From: Candidatus Eiseniibacteriota bacterium
GTDB lineage: Bacteria > Eisenbacteria > RBG-16-71-46 > CAIMUX01
Reading direction: 5' to 3'
Length of the DNA stretch: 64,000 nucleotides
Assembly: GCA_020633975.1 (NCBI GenBank)
Contig: JACKCR010000007.1
Location: forward strand, 62,001-126,000
Below are positions 1 through 8,026 of this stretch, piece after piece (positions within the stretch are counted from its first letter, which is position 1; the number at the start of each line of letters is the position of its first letter). The notes under the pieces are model-generated. The model saw only the letters and a program-made list of their open reading frames with translations, searched no databases and had not been told where the DNA came from. Made by a program: the position numbers and the translations under genes.

Positions 1-85
1 GCCGACCAACTCCAGGAACGCGCGCACCTGGAAGGGACGGACCAGACGGTACGGTTTCGAGTTCTCGAACGAGGGAAAGGACGTG
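1..85 (+). other. open frame running into thiS from the window edge
   Basis: The reading frame of thiS stays open back to base 2 with G or C in most codon third positions. The other two forward frames have weaker third-position bias and stop at 84-86 and 106-108. Either thiS is the C-terminal part of a longer protein that begins outside the window, or this is the end of an upstream gene by chance in the same frame. The region alone cannot decide. Confidence 0.3.
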
Positions 86-292
86 ATGAAGCTACGAGTC
101 AACGGTGAGGAGAAGGAGTTCGCGGACGTCCACACCGTAGCGGACCTGCTCGAGAGGATGCAGATCGATGCATCGAAGGGCGGGGTCGCCGTCGCCGTGA
201 ACAACCAAGTCGTCACCCGGGCAAGGATCGCCGAAGCCCCGGTGGCAGATGGGGACCGGATCGAGATCGTCCACGCGGTCCAGGGAGGATGA
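86..292 (+). CDS. thiS: ThiS, sulfur carrier for thiazole synthesis
   Basis: A small ubiquitin-like protein of 68 residues that ends in Gly-Gly, the tail that is adenylated and converted to thiocarboxylate so that ThiS can give sulfur to ThiG. Its length and the HAVQGG end fit the family. The start is ATG at 86 or GTG at 83, both behind the purine-rich stretch GAGGGAAAGGA. The stop overlaps the thiG ATG (ATGA), so the two are translationally coupled. thiF or an equivalent activating enzyme is not in the window. The frame is open upstream to the window edge, so an N-terminal extension is not excluded. Confidence 0.9.
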   Translation: MKLRVNGEEKEFADVHTVADLLERMQIDASKGGVAVAVNNQVVTRARIAEAPVADGDRIEIVHAVQGG

Positions 293-1104
293 GAGAGATG
301 TCACGAAAGATTCGAGGCGCGAAGGGCCCGGAACTCCGGATCGGGGACCGCGTGTTCTCGAGCCGTCTCATGGTCGGGACGGGCAAGTACAAGAGCTTCG
401 AGGAGACTGCGAAGGCGCTGGACGAGAGCGGCGCGGAGATCATCACCGTCGCCATCCGTCGGATCAATCTCGACAGGAACAGCGAAGACAGCCTTCTCCG
501 CTACATCGACCCGGAGAAGTACACGCTTCTCCCGAACACCGCGGGTTGCTTCAGCGTGGATGACGCCGTCTTGACCGCTCGTCTCGCTCGGGAAGCTCTC
601 GGCACGGACATCGTCAAGCTCGAGGTGCTGGGCGACACGCAGACATTGTTCCCGGACACGCGCGGGCTGCTCGAAGCCGCCAAGATCCTGGTCGACGACG
701 GGTTCTTCGTCCTCCCCTACTGCATGGACGACCCGATCGTCTGCAAGCAGCTCGTCGAGATCGGCTGCCCTGCGGTGATGCCGCTCGGCGCTCCGATCGG
801 CTCCGGCCTCGGCATCCGGAACCCATACAACCTTCGGATCATCCTCGAGACGATCGACGTGCCGGTCATCGTCGATGCGGGCGTCGGCACGGCATCGGAT
901 GTCGCCGTCGCCATGGAGCTCGGATGCGACGGCGTCCTCCTCAACACGGCGATCGCCGGCGCGGACGACCCGATCGCCATGGCCCGGGCGATGAAGCTCG
1001 CGTGTGAAGCAGGTCGACTCGCCTACGAGTCCGGGCGGATTCCGCAGAAGCTGTACGCGAACGCGTCGAGCCCGCTCGAGGGCGTGGTCGGCTCCGGAGT
1101 CTAG
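289..1104 (+). CDS. thiG: ThiG, thiazole synthase
   Basis: A TIM-barrel enzyme that condenses 1-deoxy-D-xylulose 5-phosphate, dehydroglycine and ThiS thiocarboxylate into the thiazole phosphate carboxylate for thiamine. The 271-residue product has the family length. The Schiff-base lysine lies in KLEVLGD (about K110), and LPNTAGC (about 81-87), APIGSG and GVGTASDVA, the phosphate-binding glycines, are all visible. The start overlaps the thiS stop; a second ATG at 298 is possible. It is followed within a few bases by a ThiE/TenI-type gene, so this is a thiamine operon. Confidence 0.95.
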   Translation: MREMSRKIRGAKGPELRIGDRVFSSRLMVGTGKYKSFEETAKALDESGAEIITVAIRRINLDRNSEDSLLRYIDPEKYTLLPNTAGCFSVDDAVLTARLAREALGTDIVKLEVLGDTQTLFPDTRGLLEAAKILVDDGFFVLPYCMDDPIVCKQLVEIGCPAVMPLGAPIGSGLGIRNPYNLRIILETIDVPVIVDAGVGTASDVAVAMELGCDGVLLNTAIAGADDPIAMARAMKLACEAGRLAYESGRIPQKLYANASSPLEGVVGSGV

Positions 1105-1108
1105 AGCC

Positions 1109-1723
1109 TTGGTCCCGAGGCTCCTCGTCGTCACGGACCCGGCTCTCATGGGAGACGATCCCGTGGGAGCCGTCCGCGACCTGCTGAACGCCAGCGTTGC
1201 GCCCTCCTGGATGCTCCAATGGCGCGACAAGGCCACGCCGGTGCGGGAGACCTACGCCCGACTCCTCGCGCTCGGGCGCGCGCCAGTACCGATCGTGGTC
1301 AACGATCGCGTGGACGTCGCCCTCGCGGTGCAGTGCGGCGTGCACCTCACCGAGGCATCGCTACCCACTCGTGTCGTCCGCTCTCTCCTTCCCGAGGGCG
1401 CATGGATCGGGCGCTCCACCCACTCGCTGGACGCCGCTGTCCGGGCCGAGGCCGAGGGTGCCGACTACGTCGTCTTCGGCCCCATCTTCGATACGCCCTC
1501 GAAACGCTCCTACGGCGCTCCGGTCGGCTTGCAAGCACTTGGGGAGGCAACGCGATCTCTCCGGATTCCGATCCTCGCCATCGGCGGAATCGGACGGGAC
1601 GAGATTCCGCTCTGCCTCGGCGCCGGCGCGCACGGCGTCGCGCTCATCCGCGCAGTTTGGGCCGCCGAAGATCGCAAGGTCGCACTGACGAATCTCCTCA
1701 CGGCTCTTCCTTCCAGCACGTAG
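1109..1723 (+). CDS. ThiE/TenI-family thiamine phosphate synthase or thiazole tautomerase
   Basis: A TIM-barrel of about 204 residues. ThiE joins HMP-PP to thiazole phosphate; its paralogue TenI aromatises the thiazole made by ThiG. The frame extends back into thiG, but a TTG at 1109, about 10 bases after CGGAG and just past the thiG stop, gives the normal family length. QWRDK (R39, K41), VNDR (65-68), GRSTHS (101-106) and FGPIFDTPSK (123-132) are conserved. The usual ThiE stretch HLGQ-D is HLTEAS here, a substitution more like TenI. Position directly after thiG also fits TenI, so the exact reaction stays open. Confidence 0.8.
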   Translation: MVPRLLVVTDPALMGDDPVGAVRDLLNASVAPSWMLQWRDKATPVRETYARLLALGRAPVPIVVNDRVDVALAVQCGVHLTEASLPTRVVRSLLPEGAWIGRSTHSLDAAVRAEAEGADYVVFGPIFDTPSKRSYGAPVGLQALGEATRSLRIPILAIGGIGRDEIPLCLGAGAHGVALIRAVWAAEDRKVALTNLLTALPSST

Positions 1724-1869
1724 TCGGGCTCCGCGAGGCCGGTCGACCTCTGCGAGGCTGATCGGGCTCCGATTCGGGCACGCGACACGCACCCCTCCAC
1801 CCTGTCGACGAAGCGACGACGGAGTCGTTCAACGCCGCGGTACGGGAAGGCCGCGCAGGGAGGTGGATC

Positions 1870-4095
1870 ATGGAGTTCGGATTCCTGGGAACGGTGGGGG
1901 GCGGTCGCAGAGCGGCCCTCCTGCTCGGACTGTGCGTTGCTATCTCGACCTACGGGACGGGGCAACCGGCGTTGGCGGACGATGAGCTCGTCCCGCCCAC
2001 GGAGAAGGACTACGAGTGCGAGGTCGTCGATCTCGATACCGGATTGCCCGTCGAGGGCGTGTGGATCGAAGCGAACGAACTGATCGACTGGATCAACTGC
2101 GCCGAGTACGCGAACGGAACGTGCTCGAACTGCTACGGGCAGGATCAGGTGCAGTCGCTTCATGGAAGATCGGACGCGAATGGACGCGTGCACGTCGTGT
2201 TCCAGCTACCGTACTGCGAGCCGATCAGCGACGACCCGCCGCTCTGGGAGAAGCGGATCCACCGGAGCTGGGAGGATCCCGGGCTTTGGGAGCCGGGCCA
2301 GACGGAGGCGGATCGGTGGATCGTCGGCCGGGTGGAGCGGACGAATGGGGAAGACATCGTGCATCGTGTCCACCTCATCCGGGAGAGTGACTTGATCGAG
2401 ACGTTCGCTCCCGTGTTGCACCGACACCGGGGCCGCGAACTCCAAGCCGACCTCGCAGACCTAGTTAGGTCCGTCGACGATCACGCGAGGCTACAGGCGT
2501 TCGACGTCACCGGCCGACGGATCCTGGATTCCAACCCGCCGCCCGTCCACGTCTGGGACGATCACTACTGGGACTCCTACGGCTCCGGAACACAGCAACC
2601 GTTCTTCCGGCTCGACTTCGACGATTCCGTCCTGCACGACGGCGCCCCGCCCGGGGAACGGCCCTTGTATGCACACGCGTTTCCCTACGAGAACGGAGTC
2701 GTCCTCCAATACTGGCTCTGGTTCCAGGGGAACGATCTGAGGCAACTGCCTGGCCACATCGGCTATCACGAGGGAGATTGGGAACACCTGGCGATCTACG
2801 TCGAACTGGACGAGTTCGGAGACTGGATTGCCAAGCAAGTCAACCTCTCCCAACATCTCGGCGGGCAGTCTCTCCCTTCGGAGCAGTGTTGGTGGTCTGC
2901 AACGAACGATCCGACCTACTTGGGAATGACACAAGGGTTCGATCCAGAGCGGTCGCACCTACACGTCTGGGTGGCTGCGAACTCGCACGCGCTCTACAAC
3001 CGGTTCGATCCTGTGTTCACCGTGGAAGTCGACGTACCCGTGCTCTGTCAGGTCATCTACGCGGACTGGACCGACTACAATCGCGGGAACCACCCGTACG
3101 GTGATCACGAATTCTTCCCGTACGATCGCCTGGAAAACGCTGGCGAGTTCGAACGTATCAGCGAGGACCACGGCGAGTCTTACCTGTGGCATTGGTCCGG
3201 CGGGCCTCTCGAGTACTTGAAGTTCGTCGGTTGGTTCGGCGAGGCGAAGTGCGTCGACGTTCCCGACTGTATCGATTTCTGTGGGATCGACGGACTCGGC
3301 TACACCTACCGGCCGCCGATGAGCCCGCTGCTGGACGCGGACGTCCACCTCTGGGATGACTTCCGAATGGAGTCGGGGCGCTGGGGAAACCCGAGCGAAG
3401 CGTACGGGGCGATCTCGTGGGAGACACAGTACCTGCTCGGCGACTACCTGGGACGATTCGCAACCTGCGCGGAAGGATGGGGCGAAGGAGTGGACCTACC
3501 GATCCCCGCGATCTATGGGGACGTACCCGCCACGGCGCGCTTCACCGTGATCTCCGGTGATCTAGAAATCCTCGATGCAAACCCATACGGCGAGCTCCCG
3601 CTCGGCCTCCCAGAGGACTCGGTCTATCGACTGGAGCTCCCACATCTGACGGGAACAGGAGAGGGCCGTGTCGACGTCGAGACGCAAAGCGGTCTTCCCC
3701 TCGCAATCGACGTGCGTTTCGATGTCGTCCCGGGCCAGTGCCCAGATCCCGCCGGCATCGACGACACGGACGGCCCAGGCACGGGCCCGGACGCGCTGGA
3801 TCACCTCAGGCAGTTGCCCACCGTTGCTCAGGCCGCGGCATCCATCCGGATCCTCGGCAACCCGTCCCGCTACGGGTTCCACGTCGACCTCGGAGCCGCT
3901 CCGCATCCATGGACGTCCTGGACTCTCCACGATTCCGCGGGACGAAGAGTCGCCCAGGGAGGGCTCGACCCACACTTCCGCGAGATCGCATGGTCTAGCG
4001 CCGACGAGGAACCGCTCCACCCGGGCAGGTACTTCCTCCGGCTCCGCGCCCGCACTGGAGAGTCGAGATCGAAACCACTGGTCGTCGTTCGCTGA
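1870..4095 (+). CDS. secreted Vps62-like protein with C-terminal sorting-type domain
   Basis: A 741-residue exported protein. A signal peptide covers about residues 1-37 (hydrophobic run ALLLGLCVAIS, ending near ALA-DD). The middle resembles the Vps62/DUF946 family: FAPVLHRHRGRE (about 179-190) matches the family opening, and HEGDWEHLAIYVE (300-312) and HVWVAANSHALY (365-376) match its core. The last ~85 residues form an Ig-like segment ending in YFLRLRARTG and a short basic tail, like FlgD/T9SS-type C-terminal domains in this window. A good Shine-Dalgarno (GGGAGGTGG) precedes the ATG. It stands alone between thi genes and a minus-strand cluster. No enzymatic function can be claimed; Vps62-like domains in bacteria are uncharacterised as far as I know. 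Confidence 0.6.
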   Translation: MEFGFLGTVGGGRRAALLLGLCVAISTYGTGQPALADDELVPPTEKDYECEVVDLDTGLPVEGVWIEANELIDWINCAEYANGTCSNCYGQDQVQSLHGRSDANGRVHVVFQLPYCEPISDDPPLWEKRIHRSWEDPGLWEPGQTEADRWIVGRVERTNGEDIVHRVHLIRESDLIETFAPVLHRHRGRELQADLADLVRSVDDHARLQAFDVTGRRILDSNPPPVHVWDDHYWDSYGSGTQQPFFRLDFDDSVLHDGAPPGERPLYAHAFPYENGVVLQYWLWFQGNDLRQLPGHIGYHEGDWEHLAIYVELDEFGDWIAKQVNLSQHLGGQSLPSEQCWWSATNDPTYLGMTQGFDPERSHLHVWVAANSHALYNRFDPVFTVEVDVPVLCQVIYADWTDYNRGNHPYGDHEFFPYDRLENAGEFERISEDHGESYLWHWSGGPLEYLKFVGWFGEAKCVDVPDCIDFCGIDGLGYTYRPPMSPLLDADVHLWDDFRMESGRWGNPSEAYGAISWETQYLLGDYLGRFATCAEGWGEGVDLPIPAIYGDVPATARFTVISGDLEILDANPYGELPLGLPEDSVYRLELPHLTGTGEGRVDVETQSGLPLAIDVRFDVVPGQCPDPAGIDDTDGPGTGPDALDHLRQLPTVAQAAASIRILGNPSRYGFHVDLGAAPHPWTSWTLHDSAGRRVAQGGLDPHFREIAWSSADEEPLHPGRYFLRLRARTGESRSKPLVVVR

Positions 4096-4122
4096 TGCCG
4101 TACGCGCTGATGCCGGTGGTCG

Positions 4123-4665
4123 CTACATCGACACGTCCGAACGGCCCGCTTCCTCTGCGTGACCTGACCCAACATGAAGCACCGGTTCGAGCGGTGGAGC
4201 CGCTTCGAAAGGAATCTGCGGCGGGAGAGGCATGGAGAGGTGACTTGTCGTCTCCAGACTCATCCGGACGTCGGGCGATGTTCGTGCAGCACCACCACTC
4301 GGAACAGATTGGCGTCCGATCCAGAGTCCGGAAGCGAAGACGAGCGCGGCGGCCGCGAGTGTCGCCGCCGCGCTCCCCACGGACGGCGTACGGAGCATCT
4401 GGCTGTCAGCAAGCGGACGCCGGCTCGGCCGCGCAGACCTTCGTGCCTCGCTCTGTCGGTTGAGTAGCTCCACCAAGACTCCCATCGGCGCCTCCGGGCC
4501 CGGAGCTCCACGGTACGTCTCTACGAGCTGGAGAGCAGGGAGAAGACGCACGCGACAGGAGGAACAGTTCCTCACATGCACGTCCACCTCTGCACGGTCC
4601 CCCTCCGAAAGATCACCGAGGACGTACTCGAGCAACCGATCATCGGACACATGAGGAGGGCTCAT
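4123..4665 (-). CDS. zinc-finger anti-sigma factor, membrane-anchored
   Basis: A 180-residue partner of the adjacent ECF sigma factor. The N-terminal ZAS motif HxxxCxxC is seen as H30, C34, C37. A short linker leads to one transmembrane segment (about 97-117, rich in A/L/V) and a proline-rich exported tail. Its ATG overlaps the sigma stop (ATGA), the usual arrangement for a sigma/anti-sigma pair. It is expected to hold the sigma factor at the membrane until an envelope signal arrives; the signal is unknown. Confidence 0.85.
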   Translation of the reverse strand: MSPPHVSDDRLLEYVLGDLSEGDRAEVDVHVRNCSSCRVRLLPALQLVETYRGAPGPEAPMGVLVELLNRQSEARRSARPSRRPLADSQMLRTPSVGSAAATLAAAALVFASGLWIGRQSVPSGGAARTSPDVRMSLETTSHLSMPLPPQIPFEAAPPLEPVLHVGSGHAEEAGRSDVSM

Positions 4666-5273
4666 CGTTGTTTCTCCTGTGTGACGCCCGAGCAGCCGGG
4701 GCCAGAAGACTCGGTGAAGGTTCGGTCCGAGTCGAGGAACTCTCTCACCTTCCGTAGCGCGTGATGGACTCGAGACCGCAGGGTGCCCTCGGGTTCACCG
4801 TGAATCATCGCGATCTCTCGATAACTGAACGACTCACGGACGCGGAGATGGAACGCGAGAGCGTAGGAAGGCGGCAGATCGAGCAACGCCGAGTCGATCT
4901 GGCCCGTGAGCTCCTGGAACGAAATCGTCTCCGTCGGATCGATCGAACGCGGCGAAACGAGGAAGTCCAGGTCATCCTCGGCTAGATCGAGTCCCCGCCT
5001 CCTCCTTCGGAGCCGGTCGACCGCTAGATGGCGTGCCACCGTGAAGAGCCAGGGCCGGAACCGGCCCCGCGCGGAGTACGACCCGCGTCTTTCCATGATC
5101 GTGAGAAAGGTCTCCTGAAGGAGATCCTCGGCATCCGACGGCTCGCCGACCAGGCGTGTCAGATACTCGAGCAGGGAGGACGCGTGACGACGGTAGAGCA
5201 TGGCCAGAGCCCGAGAATCGCCCTCGCGGCTGCGGGCAAGTAGAGCGTCGTCCCGGTCGGAAGAGTCGTCCAT
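4662..5273 (-). CDS. ECF RNA polymerase sigma factor
   Basis: A 203-residue sigma-70 family protein. Region 2 is seen as AMLYRRHASSLLEYLTRLV followed by DAEDLLQETFL and WLFTVARHLAVDRLRRRRR. Region 4 carries the helix-turn-helix around FSYREIAMIHGEPEGTLRSR. It begins 18 bases after the upstream TPR gene stops and overlaps the following anti-sigma gene by 4 bases, so the three genes form one operon. The C-terminal tail of about 20 residues after region 4 is not conserved-looking. Confidence 0.92.
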   Translation of the reverse strand: MDDSSDRDDALLARSREGDSRALAMLYRRHASSLLEYLTRLVGEPSDAEDLLQETFLTIMERRGSYSARGRFRPWLFTVARHLAVDRLRRRRRGLDLAEDDLDFLVSPRSIDPTETISFQELTGQIDSALLDLPPSYALAFHLRVRESFSYREIAMIHGEPEGTLRSRVHHALRKVREFLDSDRTFTESSGPGCSGVTQEKQR

Positions 5274-5291
5274 GCGATGGCTTCCCGTCCG

Positions 5292-6620
5292 CTAGCGAAA
5301 CTTCGTCGATCGACGGTCGACCGGAGGCGCGTCGGGGTCGACCTCTTTCCAGTACTTGGCAAGGCTCGACGCCATCTCCGACTCGCCAGAGAAGTCGAGG
5401 AGTCGGATGGCTTCCCCGAGAGCGTACCGGACTTCTTCCAGGTTACCCTTTCGGGCCGCCTCACTCGCAACGGAACGAAGAATCGCCGCGTAGTTCTGCA
5501 TGAGGCGTCGGGCCGGCGAACGAGGCCCCCAGTTCGAGGAAAGATCCGTTGCGCTGTCCATACGGAAGGCGGTCCGGTAGAGCGTGAGGGTTCGGTCCGA
5601 ATCGATCGCGGTCTCGGCGTCGTCCTCGTCGGGCTTGGGATCTCGAGTCACGCGTAGGAGCAACCCTTCGATCCGGAGCGCGTACGGGCAGACCTCGAGA
5701 TACTGCGGAGACACGGTGGATGCGAAGTAGATCGGCGTCTCCCAGCCGTCCTTCTTGGACTGATCGAGGATTGCCAGCATGAGAACTTTAGCGAACGACA
5801 TCTCGCCTGGATCCGCTTCCCACCGAGAGTAGAGGGTCCGGATCTCGTCGTCCGACATCGGCGCACTACCATCTCGCGCTTTCCAGACCTGGGTTGCGTA
5901 CTCCAGGCGGTTGAGGAGCGAGAGGTTGACGATCGCAACGTCGCGGCAGATCCCGTGCTTCGCCTGCACGGCGAGCGGTGGGTACGTGTCGTTGTCTCCG
6001 TTCGTGAACACGATCGCGTTCGGACGGGCGCTCACGAGCAGGTTGTAGCCGAAGTCCACGATGGTGGCCGGATAGGCGCCCTTGTCCAGGATCGCCTCGA
6101 GATGACGTTTCGCTTCGTCGTGCCTCCCGAGCAATACGCACATGTTCCAGAGTCCGAAGTATGGATAGGCCCAGTTCGGTGCGATCTCGATCGCTTCCAG
6201 ACTTTGCCGCCTCCCCACTTCCAACTGATCCAGGAACTCCTCTCCCCAACCCATCACGTAGGCCCGATAGCTCAGTTCGGCAAGGGCTTCTGGACAGCGC
6301 GGATCGATCTCGTAGGCGGTATCGATCAGAGCATCGATCTCCTCCGGCGACGCTGTGCGCGCATAGCGGAGCGCCCTCGCGAGCTGGACACGAGCAACTG
6401 CCGACTCGGGATGCGTCGTGCTGTACGCACGCCACTCGTCAGCGAGTTCCGCATAGCGGTCCTGGGGTAGAAACTCATCTCGCCAGGATTTGATCTCGGG
6501 CGGCATGTCGTTCGTCATGGAAGGTGTCTGGGCGATCGACGCGCTCGCGAAAAGGATCGACGCACCCCAGAGCAAGAAACCGCGATAGACGGACACAACG
6601 ACCTTCTCCACGCGGAGCAT
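5292..6620 (-). CDS. exported TPR protein with NGDNDTYP domain (DUF2723 tail-like)
   Basis: About 442 residues. The ATG at 6620 is chosen over upstream ones because GGAGGAGGG lies 6 bases before it and a signal peptide follows (ending near ASIAQ). TPR-like helices occupy about residues 50-200. Then comes FTNGDNDTYPPLAVQ, followed by RDVAIVNLSLLN, which matches the C-terminal domain found after the membrane part of DUF2723 proteins of Bacteroidetes-like bacteria. Here there is no multispan membrane region, so this looks like a free-standing periplasmic version. It heads an operon with an ECF sigma factor and its anti-sigma. A role in the signal sensed by that pair is only an inference. Confidence 0.7.
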   Translation of the reverse strand: MLRVEKVVVSVYRGFLLWGASILFASASIAQTPSMTNDMPPEIKSWRDEFLPQDRYAELADEWRAYSTTHPESAVARVQLARALRYARTASPEEIDALIDTAYEIDPRCPEALAELSYRAYVMGWGEEFLDQLEVGRRQSLEAIEIAPNWAYPYFGLWNMCVLLGRHDEAKRHLEAILDKGAYPATIVDFGYNLLVSARPNAIVFTNGDNDTYPPLAVQAKHGICRDVAIVNLSLLNRLEYATQVWKARDGSAPMSDDEIRTLYSRWEADPGEMSFAKVLMLAILDQSKKDGWETPIYFASTVSPQYLEVCPYALRIEGLLLRVTRDPKPDEDDAETAIDSDRTLTLYRTAFRMDSATDLSSNWGPRSPARRLMQNYAAILRSVASEAARKGNLEEVRYALGEAIRLLDFSGESEMASSLAKYWKEVDPDAPPVDRRSTKFR

Positions 6621-6825
6621 CGTGCACCCTCCTCCGTTCGTCACTTGCCATCCCTCGTCGGCCAGGCGCTCCAGCACCGAGGCCGGCAGGCACCCGAGTC
6701 GCGCGCCCAGCTTCCCTTTTCCAAGTGAAGGTGGGCACGAATGGAAAACGAACGACACGGCTCTCGCGTTGACCACCTCCGCAAGAAAGCGACGAGGTCT
6801 CCCCTGGGCGGGCTACACTCCCGTC

Positions 6826-7152
6826 ATGTCGAAGAATGACGATGACGATGACGATGACGACGACATCGTCCATCTCCCCATCGAGGACGAGTTGGATCTC
6901 CACACCTTCCGGCCGAAGGAGATCCTCGATGTCGTGGACGCCTACCTGGAAGAGGCGGCCGCATCCGGCTTCCGTGAAGTGAGGATCGTCCACGGCAAGG
7001 GGATTGGGTTCCAACGGGACCGAGTGCAGACCTTTCTGGCCGGGCACCCTCTGGTCGACTCCTACTGGGACGCCCCAGCCCACCGTGGGCACTGGGGCGC
7101 CACCTTCGTCCGGCTCCAGACCGCCCCAACCAACAGTCCAAAGGACACTTAG
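6826..7152 (+). CDS. small Smr-domain protein with poly-Asp N-terminus
   Basis: A 108-residue protein that is almost only an Smr domain, as found at the C-terminus of MutS2. LDLHTFRP, the core VRIVHGKGIG and the following R-V-x-x-FL helix are all present. Smr domains bind or nick nucleic acid. The N-terminus has nine aspartates in a row (residues 5-13), encoded by an in-frame GACGAT hexamer run. The ATG is chosen because the family domain starts right after it. There is no clear Shine-Dalgarno, and a TACACT box lies 6 bases upstream, so the mRNA may be leaderless. Confidence 0.8.
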   Translation: MSKNDDDDDDDDDIVHLPIEDELDLHTFRPKEILDVVDAYLEEAAASGFREVRIVHGKGIGFQRDRVQTFLAGHPLVDSYWDAPAHRGHWGATFVRLQTAPTNSPKDT

Positions 7153-7346
7153 CCCACGGCGGGCAGGCACCCTTGTCCACGTCTCCGGAGCCGAATGCCC
7201 GCTCAGGTTTGTCGACCTGGCCAACACCCACCCGCCCCCGGCGAGTCAAGCGGATCGCCCCGCACGAGCAAACCAGCGGCTTCAGAACCCCGCTCGAACG
7301 ACCGTTACTCTCGCCAAACCCTCTCGCACGGAAGGAGCACGAACAC

Positions 7347-7799
7347 ATGGGCATCCAGGCGACGAAAGACGACGTGGTTCTGAGTGGTCACGGCTCGGTG
7401 GAGCTCGGATCGGGCGAAACGAGCGTACCTGGCGGGTTCGAACTCGTCGTGTTGGCTCCTCCCGGTGCGTCGATCTCGGATCGACTCGGAGGGATGATAG
7501 AGTCCGGTAAGTCGGTATCCAAGCTCAAGCTGGCAACGGGCACGGGCGGGATGGTCGAGTTCCAGCCGGTCGTCTACGCGGCCGGGAAGAGCTGCCCGAA
7601 CTACGTCCTGCATGCACCGAGAGGCTTGGCCCTGAGGCCGGGGGTCCCGCACATGCTGGGGGTCGAGAAGGCGACGCCGCTGTCGGAGCTCTGGGCACGG
7701 GTGCGGACCTTCAGTCGCGACGGCAAGGTGACCAGAGTCTACTGGTGTGCCTGCGCCGCCCTGGACGGCGCGAAGAACCAGATGGTCGACGCCGCCTGA
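7347..7799 (+). CDS. possible Stv-like putative adhesin-type protein
   Basis: A 150-residue protein with ATG at 7347 behind GAAGGAG. Visible landmarks are LSGHGS near the start, a VPGGFELVVLAPPGASI strand pair, GKSCPNYVLHAP in the middle, LSELWARV, and YWCACA near the end. This order resembles the small Stv-like putative adhesin family (GHG, VP-G, PNY, C-x-C), but I recognise it by memory of the pattern only. There is no signal peptide or membrane helix. The neighbours, an Smr protein and a radical SAM enzyme, do not suggest a pathway. If the resemblance fails it should be treated as hypothetical. Confidence 0.45.
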   Translation: MGIQATKDDVVLSGHGSVELGSGETSVPGGFELVVLAPPGASISDRLGGMIESGKSVSKLKLATGTGGMVEFQPVVYAAGKSCPNYVLHAPRGLALRPGVPHMLGVEKATPLSELWARVRTFSRDGKVTRVYWCACAALDGAKNQMVDAA

Positions 7800-7889
7800 T
7801 CCACGAACGGCGGGGGGGCGAGACGATCGCCCCCGCCGGCCCACCCCGCCGATCGCCTCGCCCGTCGAGTTGCCTCGCCGGAATCGACC

Positions 7890-7917
7890 TCGATCGAAAC
7901 CCCAGAGACGCTATACT
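7890..7917 (+). promoter_or_regulatory. candidate promoter for the radical SAM gene
   Basis: TATACT at 7912-7917 is a good -10 box. A weak -35 (TCGATC, 7890-7895) lies 16 bases upstream. The next gene starts at 8027. Confidence 0.4.
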
Positions 7918-8026
7918 CCCCGGTTCATCCGCAGACCGAACGCAGAGGTCGACTCAGGCGACGCCGCCCGAGTGTCGCCGTCCACTAGCGCTCGGGTCCG
8001 TGCCGAACCCAGACTCCGGAGGCCCC

